NCBI RefSeq assembly: GCF_022810405.1
Contig: NZ_JALGQE010000013.1
Span: 78,232-142,231 of the forward strand
DNA length: 64,000 nucleotides
Direction of reading: 5' to 3'
Source of the DNA: Rhodococcus sp. ARC_M5
Lineage (GTDB): Bacteria; Actinomycetota; Actinomycetes; Mycobacteriales; Mycobacteriaceae
In this document: positions 49,695 through 58,235 of the stretch, piece after piece
Layout of the letters: each line of letters opens with the position of its first letter
How positions within the stretch are numbered: the stretch's first letter is position 1
Made by a program: the position numbers and the translations under genes
Notes under the pieces: model-generated
What the model saw: only the letters and a program-made list of their open reading frames with translations
What the model was told of the DNA's origin: nothing
The model's database searches: none

Positions 49695-49740
49695 CAGGTG
49701 AGCGGAACTTCGACCCCTGCTACGAAGTTCCGCTCACCTG
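49695..49740. repeat. Palindromic element, copy 3, probable terminator
   Basis: The best-preserved copy: arms CAGGTGAGCGGAACTTCG (49695-49712) and its exact complement (49723-49740) form an 18-bp perfect stem with a 10-nt loop. It lies 24 bp after the aldehyde dehydrogenase stop, so it may terminate that gene. The core 40 bp match the copies at 4021 and 37123. Confidence 0.85.
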
Positions 49741-49764
49741 CGTCAGCTCCTCACCTGCGAAGCT

Positions 49765-51249
49765 CTACAGAACGATCGTGACGACCTTCTCCTCGGTGTT
49801 GGCCTCGATGCCGGCCCATCCCAGCTCACGGCCGGTGCCACTGGTCTTCATGCCGCCCCACGGGAGTGCGGGATCGATTGCGGCCCAACCGTTCACCCAC
49901 ACCGCTCCAGAGCGCACCCGAGCCGCGAGAGTGTGGGCGCGCGAGACGTCACGGGTCCAGATGCTCGCGGCGAGTCCGTATACCGTGCCGTTGGCGATGG
50001 CGATGGCCTCGTCGGCCGTATCGAACGGAATCACCGTTCCGACCGGTCCGAAGATCTCCTCCTGGGCGATCTTCATGTCGTTGTTCGCGTCGGCGAAGAT
50101 CGTCGGCTCGACGAAGTACCCGGCACCGTCGGGACGGCCGCCACCGGCTGCCACACGCGCTCCGCCGTCGCGTCCGGACTGGATGTACCCGAGGACGCTG
50201 TCCCGCTGCTTCGCGTTGACCAGTGCCCCCATCGTCGTCGACGAATCGAAAGGATCGCCCAGAACCTGGGCCGACGCCGCAGCGGCCAATCCGTCGACCA
50301 CCTGCGAGTACAACGAGCGGTGCACCAGCACTCGCGTGCCGGCGGCGCACACCTGGCCCTGATTGAAGAACAGTCCCATCGCGGTCCCGTTGATCGCCGC
50401 TTCGAGATCCGCGTCCTCGAGAATGATCTGTGGGGACTTGCCGCCGAGCTCGAGAGTTGTTCGCTTGAACGTGTCGGCAGCTTTCTTCGCGATGAGCTTG
50501 CCGACCCGCGGGCTTCCGGTGAAGCTGATCTTGTCGACGTCCGGATGTCCGACCAAGGCGTCGCCGGTCACTTCACCTAGACCTGGAACGACGTTGACGA
50601 CTCCGTCGGGTAGACCTGCCTCGTTCATCAGACGCGCCAGATGCAGGATGGACAGCGGGGCGTCCTCCGGTGGCTTGACAACGACGGTGTTTCCGGTGGC
50701 CAGCGCAGGCGCGAGTTTCCATGCCGCGATCATCAGCGGGGTGTTCCAGGGGACGATCATGCCGATCACACCAACGGGCTCACGAACGGTATAGGAGTGC
50801 GTCGGCTTCCCGAAGTAGCCTGCCGTCGGGATGGAGCTTCCGGTGATCTTGTCGGCCCAGCCGGCGAAGTGTCGGAAAGTGGCTGCGGCATTGGGAATGT
50901 CGAGCATGGCCGGCTGGCCGACCGGCTTACCGACGTCGAGGGCTTCGAGGCGAGCGAGGAGATCGCCGTCGCGCTCGATCAGATCGGCAATTCGGTTGAG
51001 CAGCTGACCGCGGACCACTCCGGGCGTCGCACCCCATTCGCCGCCGAGCTGGGCGCGAGCCGCTCGCACCGCAGCATCGACGTCCGATGCCGTGGCAGCA
51101 GCTACCTCGGCCAGTGGCTGTTCGGTGGTGGGGTTGATGTCGGTGAAGGTGCCTCCGTCGGATGCACCGCGCCACTGGCCCGCAATGTAGAGCTCGGTGG
51201 CGGTGCCGGTCGGCAACGACGGTGCGGCCGATTCTTGAACTGCGGTCAT
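49765..51249 (-). CDS. Aldehyde dehydrogenase, probably phenylacetaldehyde dehydrogenase
   Basis: A 494-aa NAD-dependent aldehyde dehydrogenase. The general base is in TTLELGGKSPQIILEDAD and the nucleophile Cys in LFFNQGQVCAAGTRVLVHRSLY; the C-terminal part has FGPVGTVIPFDTADEAIAIANGTVYGLAASIWTRD. It would oxidise the arylacetaldehyde from the amine oxidase to phenylacetate for PaaK. A 29-bp motif shared with the GMC promoter lies 93-121 bp upstream, consistent with activation by the AraC regulator. ATG 51249 with GGAGCTTGG-like upstream sequence fits. Substrate is inferred from context. Confidence 0.88.
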   Translation of the reverse strand: MTAVQESAAPSLPTGTATELYIAGQWRGASDGGTFTDINPTTEQPLAEVAAATASDVDAAVRAARAQLGGEWGATPGVVRGQLLNRIADLIERDGDLLARLEALDVGKPVGQPAMLDIPNAAATFRHFAGWADKITGSSIPTAGYFGKPTHSYTVREPVGVIGMIVPWNTPLMIAAWKLAPALATGNTVVVKPPEDAPLSILHLARLMNEAGLPDGVVNVVPGLGEVTGDALVGHPDVDKISFTGSPRVGKLIAKKAADTFKRTTLELGGKSPQIILEDADLEAAINGTAMGLFFNQGQVCAAGTRVLVHRSLYSQVVDGLAAAASAQVLGDPFDSSTTMGALVNAKQRDSVLGYIQSGRDGGARVAAGGGRPDGAGYFVEPTIFADANNDMKIAQEEIFGPVGTVIPFDTADEAIAIANGTVYGLAASIWTRDVSRAHTLAARVRSGAVWVNGWAAIDPALPWGGMKTSGTGRELGWAGIEANTEEKVVTIVL

Positions 51250-51341
51250 ATTTCCAAGCTCCTTCTCGGGTGCCGATCGCGGCACCTGTCGCGTGTCCGG
51301 TCCAGACTGCGCCCGGACAGGCGAGAAGGTCTTGTGTGATC

Positions 51342-51370
51342 GCGCACACATTGTGCGACAGATGCGCACC
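51342..51370 (-). promoter_or_regulatory. Candidate AraC activator site (aldehyde dehydrogenase)
   Basis: Second copy of the 29-bp block (GCGCACACATT ... CAGATGCGCACC), with the GCGCAC direct repeat 22 bp apart, 93-121 bp before the aldehyde dehydrogenase start. It differs from the GMC copy at three central positions. Confidence 0.65.
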
Positions 51371-51414
51371 GTCCTCCAGCCGATGCGGCGGCTGGATTCG
51401 TCGAACAGCCCGGC

Positions 51415-52392
51415 TCAGATCCCGAGTGACCCAGCCAGTGTCGGCCAACTCTTGGGCAACTGGTCCACCCAGTACGGCCACGAGTGGGTTCCGGTCTCGG
51501 TGAAGTCGAAGGTGGCGGGAATGTTCAGCTGATTCAGACGATCGGCCAGTCGATGGGTGCAGTAGTTCGCCCCCACCTCGATGATTCCGCCGATCACCAC
51601 CACGTCCAAAGCTTCTACGGTATCGAAACTTTCGTACCGCCCCGGCGCTCCTGTGCCCACCGACACGTACACGTCGGTGCCGCGCAGGCTCTCGGCATTG
51701 ACGACCGAATCGTGCTCCACCCATGCGGGATCGAGCGGGCCGCCCCACATGTTGTCGGCATTTCCGCCGAATGCTCCGACGATCGCGCGAATACTCGCCT
51801 GGCCCAACGGCTCCGACGACGCGAAGCAACCGCTGTACGACGCCACCCCGGAGTAGAGATCCGGGTTACGAGCGGCCAGCATCATGGCCGACTGCGCTCC
51901 CATCGACAGTCCCGCGATCGCGTTGCGTCCGTTCCCGTCCACGGCTGCGTCGATCAGCGGCGGGAGCTCCTCGGTCAGGAACGTCTCCCACTGGTATCGG
52001 CCGAGCTTCGGATCGTCCCGTTGCCAGTCGGTGTAGAAACTGCCCGGGCCGGCCAGCGGTAGTACGACGTTCACGTTCTTGTCGGCGAAGAATTCGGCCG
52101 CTCCACCCTTGCGTAGCCACATGCTGTTGTTCGGGTCTTCCTCACCGATTCCGCTGAGCATGTACAGCGTCGGCCGCGAGCCGGTCTGCACTGCCGGGGT
52201 GAGTACCTGGACGTCGACGACGGCACCCATGGCCGGCGATTCGACACTCAGAGTCCGCAGGGTGTCCGACGCGATCGACGTGTCGACGATCCGGGCGACA
52301 GGGGCATCAGGAGCGGCGGTCGCCACGGCCGTCGAGGACAAGGTCAAGGCTGCGACGACGACGAACGGGGTGAAGATGCGTCGACGACGCAT
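51415..52392 (-). CDS. Secreted antigen-85-like esterase/mycolyltransferase
   Basis: A 325-aa exported alpha/beta hydrolase. The N-terminus MRRRRIFTPFVVVAALTLSSTAVATAAP is a Sec signal peptide with cleavage near residue 27. The esterase D/antigen 85 pattern follows: PTLYMLSGIGEEDPNNSMWLRKGGAAEFFADKNVNVVLPLAG, WETFLTEELPPLI, nucleophile AGLSMGAQSAMMLAARNP, and the catalytic His in THSWPYWVDQLP. Corynebacterial and rhodococcal proteins of this type transfer mycolic acids to trehalose or arabinogalactan. A simple carboxylesterase is the alternative. GAGAGGA precedes the chosen ATG. Confidence 0.87.
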   Translation of the reverse strand: MRRRRIFTPFVVVAALTLSSTAVATAAPDAPVARIVDTSIASDTLRTLSVESPAMGAVVDVQVLTPAVQTGSRPTLYMLSGIGEEDPNNSMWLRKGGAAEFFADKNVNVVLPLAGPGSFYTDWQRDDPKLGRYQWETFLTEELPPLIDAAVDGNGRNAIAGLSMGAQSAMMLAARNPDLYSGVASYSGCFASSEPLGQASIRAIVGAFGGNADNMWGGPLDPAWVEHDSVVNAESLRGTDVYVSVGTGAPGRYESFDTVEALDVVVIGGIIEVGANYCTHRLADRLNQLNIPATFDFTETGTHSWPYWVDQLPKSWPTLAGSLGI

Positions 52393-52592
52393 GGCGATCC
52401 TCTCGGGGTTTGTCACAGTAAACGGGGAATCGACATGGAGCATTGCACAGCAACCAACCGGATGGAACGCCGAATATGCGAAGAAGAAATCCGGACCGAC
52501 CGGCACTATGACAACCCCGCGTCGTACGGGCATTCCCCCTTCTTTTGAACGCTTTTCGGGCATCGAATCTGCGACGATCGATCGATTAGTCC

Positions 52593-52605
52593 ACTAATAG
52601 TTAGT
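52593..52605. promoter_or_regulatory. Candidate operator dyad of the OhrR-like regulator
   Basis: ACTAA-TAG-TTAGT is a perfect 5-bp dyad 31 bp upstream of the GTG start, in an AT-rich patch. OhrR/MarR-type operators are often AT-rich dyads overlapping their own promoter. Confidence 0.45.
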
Positions 52606-52635
52606 GCACGAAGAAGTTTGCGTAGCCTGGTCCCC

Positions 52636-53088
52636 GTGACCACCACCGAAGATCCGCTCGCGCTCGATCGCCAGGTCTGCTTCGCGCTCGCCGTCGCCAA
52701 CCGTGCGGTGCTCGCGGTGTATCGGCCATTGCTCGAGCCGATGGGAATGACGCATCCGCAGTATTTGGTGATGTTGGCTCTGTGGGGAGAGTCGCCGATG
52801 TCGGTCAAAGCCATCGGATCGGCACTGCAACTCGACTCCCCCACTCTCTCGCCACTTCTCAAGCGTCTGGAATCGATGGGGCTGCTCACCCGCAATCGAA
52901 GCGTCGCGGACGAGCGCGTCCTGCTGGTCTCCCTCACCCCGGCCGGAGCCGCGCTGCGGACCGAGGCCGAAAAAATCCCACCCGCCGTCGTGTCGAAGCT
53001 CGGAGCGTCACTCGCCGAACTCGACGATCTACGACGCGTCCTCACCCGCGTCAACGACGCCGCCATCGCAGCAGGAGCACTGTCATGA
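52636..53088 (+). CDS. MarR family regulator, OhrR-like
   Basis: A 150-aa winged-helix regulator. DRQVCFALAVANRAVLAVYRPLLEPMGMTHPQYLVMLALWGE matches the OhrR subgroup, and C15 stands where OhrR proteins carry the peroxide-sensing cysteine. The wing region is SPTLSPLLKRLESMGLLTRNRSVADERVLLVSLT. GTG 52636 was chosen. No ohr peroxidase gene is adjacent; the downstream coupled gene is a DUF5313 protein, so it may act on a distant gene or on itself. Confidence 0.85.
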   Translation: MTTTEDPLALDRQVCFALAVANRAVLAVYRPLLEPMGMTHPQYLVMLALWGESPMSVKAIGSALQLDSPTLSPLLKRLESMGLLTRNRSVADERVLLVSLTPAGAALRTEAEKIPPAVVSKLGASLAELDDLRRVLTRVNDAAIAAGALS

Positions 53089-53465
53089 ACAAGAACCGCA
53101 CCCGTCCGTCCCCCGGCCAATGGCTGGGGTACGCCGTCCTCGGCCGCAAACTCCCCGACGAGATGCAGGATTGGGTTCGACGCGACCTCGTCGGGCCGGG
53201 AGCGACACCGCGTCACATCCTGCGGTCGATGATTCCGTTCCTGCCGATCTTCATCGGATTCTTCGTTCTCTTCCCCGGCGCCATCTGGCTACGCGCCTCG
53301 ATGGTGTTGCTCAGCCTGCTGCTCGCGCTGTTCTACACGGCGGCCTACATGGACCAGAACCGCGCCCGGCGCCTCGAGATCCACGGGCTGCCGGCCGATC
53401 TGAAGAGCCCGAAGAAGATGGCCGAGATGGAACGCGAGCGAGAGAACTACCGCCGCAATCACTGA
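53085..53465 (+). CDS. DUF5313 family membrane protein
   Basis: A 126-aa protein of unknown function found in mycolic-acid bacteria. SPGQWLGYAVLGRKLPDEMQDWVRRDLVGPGATPRHILRSMIPFLPIFIGFFVLFPG opens it; two membrane segments at about 50-66 and 68-88 (MIPFLPIFIGFFVLFPGAIWL, ASMVLLSLLLALFYTAAYM) precede a charged cytosolic tail. It overlaps the OhrR-like gene by ATGA. The family name is from pattern memory. Confidence 0.75.
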   Translation: MNKNRTRPSPGQWLGYAVLGRKLPDEMQDWVRRDLVGPGATPRHILRSMIPFLPIFIGFFVLFPGAIWLRASMVLLSLLLALFYTAAYMDQNRARRLEIHGLPADLKSPKKMAEMERERENYRRNH

Positions 53466-53487
53466 GTGCCGCCACCCCCGAGGGCAC

Positions 53488-53541
53488 TCGATGTCACGTT
53501 CGGTGGACTTTTCGGGGGGTCGATGTCACATTTGGTGGACT
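53488..53541. repeat. Two tandem copies of a 22-bp motif
   Basis: TCGATGTCACGTTCGGTGGA at 53488 and TCGATGTCACATTTGGTGGA at 53520, 32 bp apart, differ at two of 22 positions (both end CT). They fill the gap between the convergent DUF5313 and histidine kinase genes. The role is unknown; a dispersed intergenic repeat or paired binding sites are possible. Confidence 0.6.
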
Positions 53542-53555
53542 CGGCCGGGGGTAGG

Positions 53556-55946
53556 TCAGGACGGCGGTCGACCGTTGTTGCTCAGTCCGGCGGTGAAGTC
53601 GTCGATGATCATCGAGGCCAGGTCCCGGGTTTTGCGGTTGGAGTTCTGCGACAGTTCGGTCAGTTGGGTGAAGGCCGCGTCCGAGTCGATGCGATACACC
53701 GACATCAGGATTCCCAGTGCCCGGCCGATCGTTCCGCGGGTGTCGAGGGCTGCCCGCAGCGTCGAGGCCTGGTTGCCGCTTTCGACGAGGATCTGCTCGC
53801 GCATACGGGAGAGTTCGAGGTGTACCCGGACGCGGGCCACGAGTTCTCGATCCTGGAACGGCTTGACGATGTAGTCGTCGGCACCGCGGCCCAGGCCGTC
53901 GAGCACGAAGTCGGTTCCGGCTCGCGCGGTCAACAGGATCACCGGCACACGCTGCAGATCGGTGTCACGGCGGATGTCGTCGACCAGGTCCAGGCCACTA
54001 CGCCCGGGGAGCATGACGTCGGTCAACACGATTCCCGGTGGCGTCGATCGAGCCAGGTCGAGTGCGATCTCGATATCGCGTGCGGTGGCGACCGTCCATC
54101 CTTCGCCGGTCAGTAGTCGCACGAGGTAGTCGCGCATGTCGACGTTGTCTTCGACGAGCAGGATGTCCGCTCGACCAGTAGTCGCCGTCGTCGATTCGTG
54201 GGCGGAAAAGATCGCGGACACCGAATCGGTGGGTGTTGCCGATCGTTCGACCCCCGTAGCGGCCTCGACGGGCACCCGCGGCACGACCACGGTGAACGTG
54301 CTCCCGACGGCCTCCTCGCTCTCCACGTCGATGCGCCCGTTCAAGGCCGTGATCAGGTCCGATACCAGCGCGAGGCCGATGCCGAATCCTTCGATACTGC
54401 GTGCGTCCGCGTGCTCGACTCGGTGGAACCGATCGAATATGAGCGACAGCTCGTCGGCGGGAATCCCCAGCCCGGTATCGGCGACCACGAGGCGGACGGT
54501 GTCGTTCTCGGCGTTCAGCCGCACCGATACCCGACCGGACGGGGTGTACTTGACGGCATTCGCGACCAGATTGAACACGATCTTCGACCACATCTCACCG
54601 TCGGTGAGCACGACGACGTTCTCGGGCGTATCGACGACGAGCTCGAGACCACTGTCCGACGCCACCGCCGCGAACAGCGTCGCGCAGTCGCGCGTCACCG
54701 CGGTGAGGTCGGTGGGTTCGAGTCGAGCCTCGAGTCGGCCCGCATCGGCAGTGACGACATCCAACAGATCGTCGACGAGTCGGCGCAGTCGCACCGCTGC
54801 GCGATGGACGACGTCGAGGGACTGTCGATCGGGTTCGCTCAACTGCGAGGACGCACTCTCGCGCACCGAGTCCAGTGGTCCGGCGAGCAGGGTCAGCGGC
54901 GTTCGGAACTCGTGGCCCACGGTCTCGAGCAACCGCGACTTCGCCGTATCTGCCTCGGCCAGCGCCACGACGCGTCGCCGCTCCATCTCGAAGGCCTGCG
55001 AGGCGGTCAGCGCAGTCGATACGCGTTCGGCCACCACTCCGCAGAACGACACGATCGAGTCGTCGACGACGCGATGTCCGTTGACACCGATCAGCAGGGC
55101 CCCGACCGGCTCGATCCGGCCCGCCATCGTCAGCGGCGTCACGACCGCTCGCGGCACGTTACCGACGACCTCCGTGACCTCGCAGGGGACCGATCCGTCG
55201 ACCACCCGAACCACGTCTGCGTACTCCCACGTCGACGCCTCGCAGCCGGTGTCGCCGCTCGTGGCGATGTGTGTCAGCCGACCGTTCTCGGCCAGGTCCT
55301 CGCGCAGATAGGCCGCTACCAGCGGGAACTCACGGGGTTCGCTTCCGAGAACTTCCACGGCGGCGCGGGCGATGCCCGGTGGGCCGGTCCCGTCGCCCAT
55401 GTCGAGCGACCCGAGCCGGAGCAACGCGTGCATCCGGCGTTCGCCCAGTACCTGCATCGTCACCTCGGTGGTGGCGACGAACACCCCGAGGACTGTCCGA
55501 TTCGGACCGAAGATCGGACTGTACGAGAATGTCCAGTACGTCTCCTCGAGGTAGCCGTATCGCTCCAGGACGAACATCTGCCGAACACCGTGCACCGGCT
55601 CGCGACCGTCCACCACCTGCGCGCACAGTCCGCCGACGTAGTCCCACATCTCGGACCAACAGTCACTGGCACGCTGACCTGCAGCCTCGGGGAACTTCGC
55701 CCCGAGAAAGTTCGTGTAGGCGTGATTGAAGATCTGCACCAGATGCGGACCCCACCAGATCAGCATCGGGATTGTCGACGGCATGACTGTGCGCACGGCC
55801 GTCACCAGCTCGTACGGCCACTGGTCCACCGGCCCCAATTCGGTCGCCGTCCAGTCCAGCTCCCGGAACGTGGCGTCGGTGGCGTTGTCACCCGGAAACA
55901 GCTCGACAGGGCGGGCCGAACCGTCGTCGGGTCGTGCGGAGTTCAT
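53556..55946 (-). CDS. Hybrid histidine kinase, PAS-GAF-HisKA-HATPase-REC-ANTAR
   Basis: A 796-aa soluble hybrid sensor. A PAS-like domain (about 30-165), a GAF-like domain (175-320), the dimerisation domain with phospho-acceptor H345 in ETVGHEFRTPLTLLAGPL, the ATPase (N-box FNLVANAVKYT, G1 VADTGLGIP, G2 EGFGIGLALV), a receiver domain (593-720) with D643 in LTDVMLPG, and a C-terminal ANTAR domain (735-790, TRGTIGRALGILMSVYRIDSDAAFTQLTELSQNSNRKTRDLA). ANTAR domains bind RNA and act as antiterminators, so the whole relay and output may lie in one chain. No membrane segment is visible. ATG 55946 is chosen. Confidence 0.9.
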   Translation of the reverse strand: MNSARPDDGSARPVELFPGDNATDATFRELDWTATELGPVDQWPYELVTAVRTVMPSTIPMLIWWGPHLVQIFNHAYTNFLGAKFPEAAGQRASDCWSEMWDYVGGLCAQVVDGREPVHGVRQMFVLERYGYLEETYWTFSYSPIFGPNRTVLGVFVATTEVTMQVLGERRMHALLRLGSLDMGDGTGPPGIARAAVEVLGSEPREFPLVAAYLREDLAENGRLTHIATSGDTGCEASTWEYADVVRVVDGSVPCEVTEVVGNVPRAVVTPLTMAGRIEPVGALLIGVNGHRVVDDSIVSFCGVVAERVSTALTASQAFEMERRRVVALAEADTAKSRLLETVGHEFRTPLTLLAGPLDSVRESASSQLSEPDRQSLDVVHRAAVRLRRLVDDLLDVVTADAGRLEARLEPTDLTAVTRDCATLFAAVASDSGLELVVDTPENVVVLTDGEMWSKIVFNLVANAVKYTPSGRVSVRLNAENDTVRLVVADTGLGIPADELSLIFDRFHRVEHADARSIEGFGIGLALVSDLITALNGRIDVESEEAVGSTFTVVVPRVPVEAATGVERSATPTDSVSAIFSAHESTTATTGRADILLVEDNVDMRDYLVRLLTGEGWTVATARDIEIALDLARSTPPGIVLTDVMLPGRSGLDLVDDIRRDTDLQRVPVILLTARAGTDFVLDGLGRGADDYIVKPFQDRELVARVRVHLELSRMREQILVESGNQASTLRAALDTRGTIGRALGILMSVYRIDSDAAFTQLTELSQNSNRKTRDLASMIIDDFTAGLSNNGRPPS

Positions 55947-56069
55947 TGCCTCGTCCTTCGTAACCAGCGTTCCGCGGGAGTTCGGCGGTCGCAATCTCGG
56001 CATCGATAGTAGCCGAGCGCCAGGTATGCAGGCGTTTCGCTCATCCTCAGCGGGGGTACTGGGGCAAGC

Positions 56070-58112
56070 ATGCCCTCCTCATCAAGTCTCCCGTACCCCC
56101 TGGGCGTCTCGCGTCTGTCGAACGACGGCGCAAACCTTGCCGTCTACTCGGAAACTGCGGACTCCGTGTCCGTGGTCGTACTGAACGACGACGGAACAGA
56201 GCGCAGTACAACGCCATTGACTCTGCGCACCGGTCACGTCTTCCACGATCTGGTTCCCGACGTGACGCCCGGTTCGCGGTACGGGCTACGCGTCGACGGC
56301 CCGTGGGATCCCGCGTCGGGACTGCGGCACAACGTGGCGAAGTTGCTGCTCGACCCGTACGCCACCGCCGTCACCGGCCAGGTCGACTGGAACGAGGCGG
56401 TCTTCTCGCATCTGCACGACGAGCCGGAGACCCGCAACGACGAGGACTCGGCCCCATACATGCCGTATTCCATTGCCGTGCAATCGAATTTCGATTGGGA
56501 GGACGACGAGTCGCCGCGGACACCGCTGGATCGAACCGTCGTCTACGAAGTGCATGTGAAGGGCTTCACCGCTACCAATCCCGATGTGCCCGAAGAGATT
56601 CGCGGTACCTATGCCGGCTTGGCCCACCCGGCCGCCATCGCCCATCTGAAGCGTATCGGGGTCACGGCAGTGGAGTTGCTGCCGATCCACCAGTTCGTCC
56701 AGGATTCGCACCTGCTCGAAGAGGGGCGACGGAACTACTGGGGCTACAACTCGGTCGGCTTCTTCGCGCCGCACAACGAATACAGCAGCAGCGGCGACAC
56801 CGGCGGCCAGGTGGACGAGTTCAAGGCATTGGTCAAAGCTATGCACGACAACGGCATCGAGGTCATTCTCGACGTCGTCTACAACCACACCGCCGAGGGC
56901 AATCACCTCGGACCGACGCTCTCGCTCAAGGGAATCGACAACGGCTCGCACTACCGACTGGTCGACGACGACCGAAGTGCGTACTACGACACCACCGGCA
57001 CCGGCAACAGCCTGAACGTCGGTCACCCCGCGGCCCTGGCACTGATCCTGGACTCGTTGCGCTACTGGGTGACCGAGATGCACGTCGACGGTTTCCGCTT
57101 CGACCTCGCGAGCACCCTGACTCGTCAGGACTCGGACCTGGACGTGCACAGCGCGTTCCTCAGCCTCGTCCATCAGGATCCGACGCTCGCCCCGGTCAAG
57201 CTCATCGCCGAACCGTGGGACACCCAGGGCTACCAGGTGGGCGGCTTCCCGGCCCGCTGGTCGGAGTGGAACGGTAAGTTCCGCGACGACGTCCGTGACT
57301 TCTGGCGCGGTGAGAGCGGCACGCTACCCGCACTTGCTCAGCGCGTCACCGGCAGCCCGGACGTCTACGAGAGCACCCGTCGACCCACGTTGGCCAGCGT
57401 CAACTTCATCACCGCACACGACGGCTTCACGTTGGCCGACCTCAACTCCTACGACGACAAGCACAACGAGGAGAACGGCGAGGACAGTCAGGACGGCGAA
57501 TCCGACAACCGCTCGTGGGGTTGCGGAGCCGAGGGCCCGACCGACGACGAGGGAATCAATGCGCTGCGCGCCCGCCAGCAACGCAATCACCTTGCCACAC
57601 TGCTGCTCTCGGCCGGCGTTCCGATGATCCTGGGCGGTGACGAACTGGGCCGAACGCAGAACGGCAACAACAACGCGTACTGCCAGGACAACGAGGTGTC
57701 CTGGTTCGATTGGAGCACGGCCGACCAGGATCTCATCGACTTCACCACCCACCTCATCGCGCTCCGTGACGAGCACCCGGCTCTGCGCCCCACGTGGTTC
57801 CGGCACGACAGCGATTCCGACGAAGACGGGGCCGGTCCCGATACGGTCGACTTCTACCGAGCCGACGGCCAGAAGCTGGCCGACGAGGATTGGGCGGACG
57901 GTAACGCACAGAGCATTCTGATTCTGATGCGTGGAGGCGACGGTGACGCAGCCTTCGCGTGGATGGTCAACAGCTCCTCTGCAACAGTGGAATTCACTCT
58001 GCCGGAGGGTAAGTGGAGTCAGTCGACCTCGAGTGACCCGGACCAGGCCTACGAGTCCGGTGGCCCGTCGATCCTGATCCGCGAGCATTCGTTCACGTTG
58101 CTGCAGGGCTGA
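56070..58112 (+). CDS. glgX: Glycogen debranching enzyme GlgX
   Basis: A 680-aa isoamylase-type enzyme that removes alpha-1,6 branches. An N-terminal CBM48 domain (PLGVSRLSNDGANLAVYSETADSVSVVVLNDDG) precedes the GH13 barrel with VYEVHVKGFTATNPDVP, GIEVILDVVYNHTAEGNHLGP, GFRFDLASTL (nucleophile Asp), LIAEPWDTQGYQVGGFPARWSEWNGKFRDDVRDFWRG (acid Glu), and FITAHDGFTLADLNSYDDKHNEENGE. Length is near the usual 650-720. It is divergent from the hybrid kinase and convergent with phoD; no other glycogen gene is close. Confidence 0.95.
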   Translation: MPSSSSLPYPLGVSRLSNDGANLAVYSETADSVSVVVLNDDGTERSTTPLTLRTGHVFHDLVPDVTPGSRYGLRVDGPWDPASGLRHNVAKLLLDPYATAVTGQVDWNEAVFSHLHDEPETRNDEDSAPYMPYSIAVQSNFDWEDDESPRTPLDRTVVYEVHVKGFTATNPDVPEEIRGTYAGLAHPAAIAHLKRIGVTAVELLPIHQFVQDSHLLEEGRRNYWGYNSVGFFAPHNEYSSSGDTGGQVDEFKALVKAMHDNGIEVILDVVYNHTAEGNHLGPTLSLKGIDNGSHYRLVDDDRSAYYDTTGTGNSLNVGHPAALALILDSLRYWVTEMHVDGFRFDLASTLTRQDSDLDVHSAFLSLVHQDPTLAPVKLIAEPWDTQGYQVGGFPARWSEWNGKFRDDVRDFWRGESGTLPALAQRVTGSPDVYESTRRPTLASVNFITAHDGFTLADLNSYDDKHNEENGEDSQDGESDNRSWGCGAEGPTDDEGINALRARQQRNHLATLLLSAGVPMILGGDELGRTQNGNNNAYCQDNEVSWFDWSTADQDLIDFTTHLIALRDEHPALRPTWFRHDSDSDEDGAGPDTVDFYRADGQKLADEDWADGNAQSILILMRGGDGDAAFAWMVNSSSATVEFTLPEGKWSQSTSSDPDQAYESGGPSILIREHSFTLLQG

Positions 58113-58159
58113 CCTGTCCACCGTTCGACAACACTGATTCCATCCCTCGGACTCGGACC

Positions 58160-58193
58160 GTCCGGCCCGCGCGATAGAACCGTCGGGCCGGAC
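58160..58193. terminator. Bidirectional terminator
   Basis: GTCCGGCCCG (58160-58169) and CGGGCCGGAC (58184-58193) form a perfect 10-bp stem with a 14-nt loop between the convergent glgX and phoD genes. Confidence 0.75.
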
Positions 58194-58235
58194 GCGAGCG
58201 CACGTGTGGGCGTACGAGATTCCCACTCGGGCCGA

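Noticed and set aside
54198..56009. Plus-strand 603-codon open frame opposite the hybrid kinase
   Set aside because: The kinase on the minus strand has six recognisable domains; the opposite frame is a shadow rich in Arg, His and Gly.
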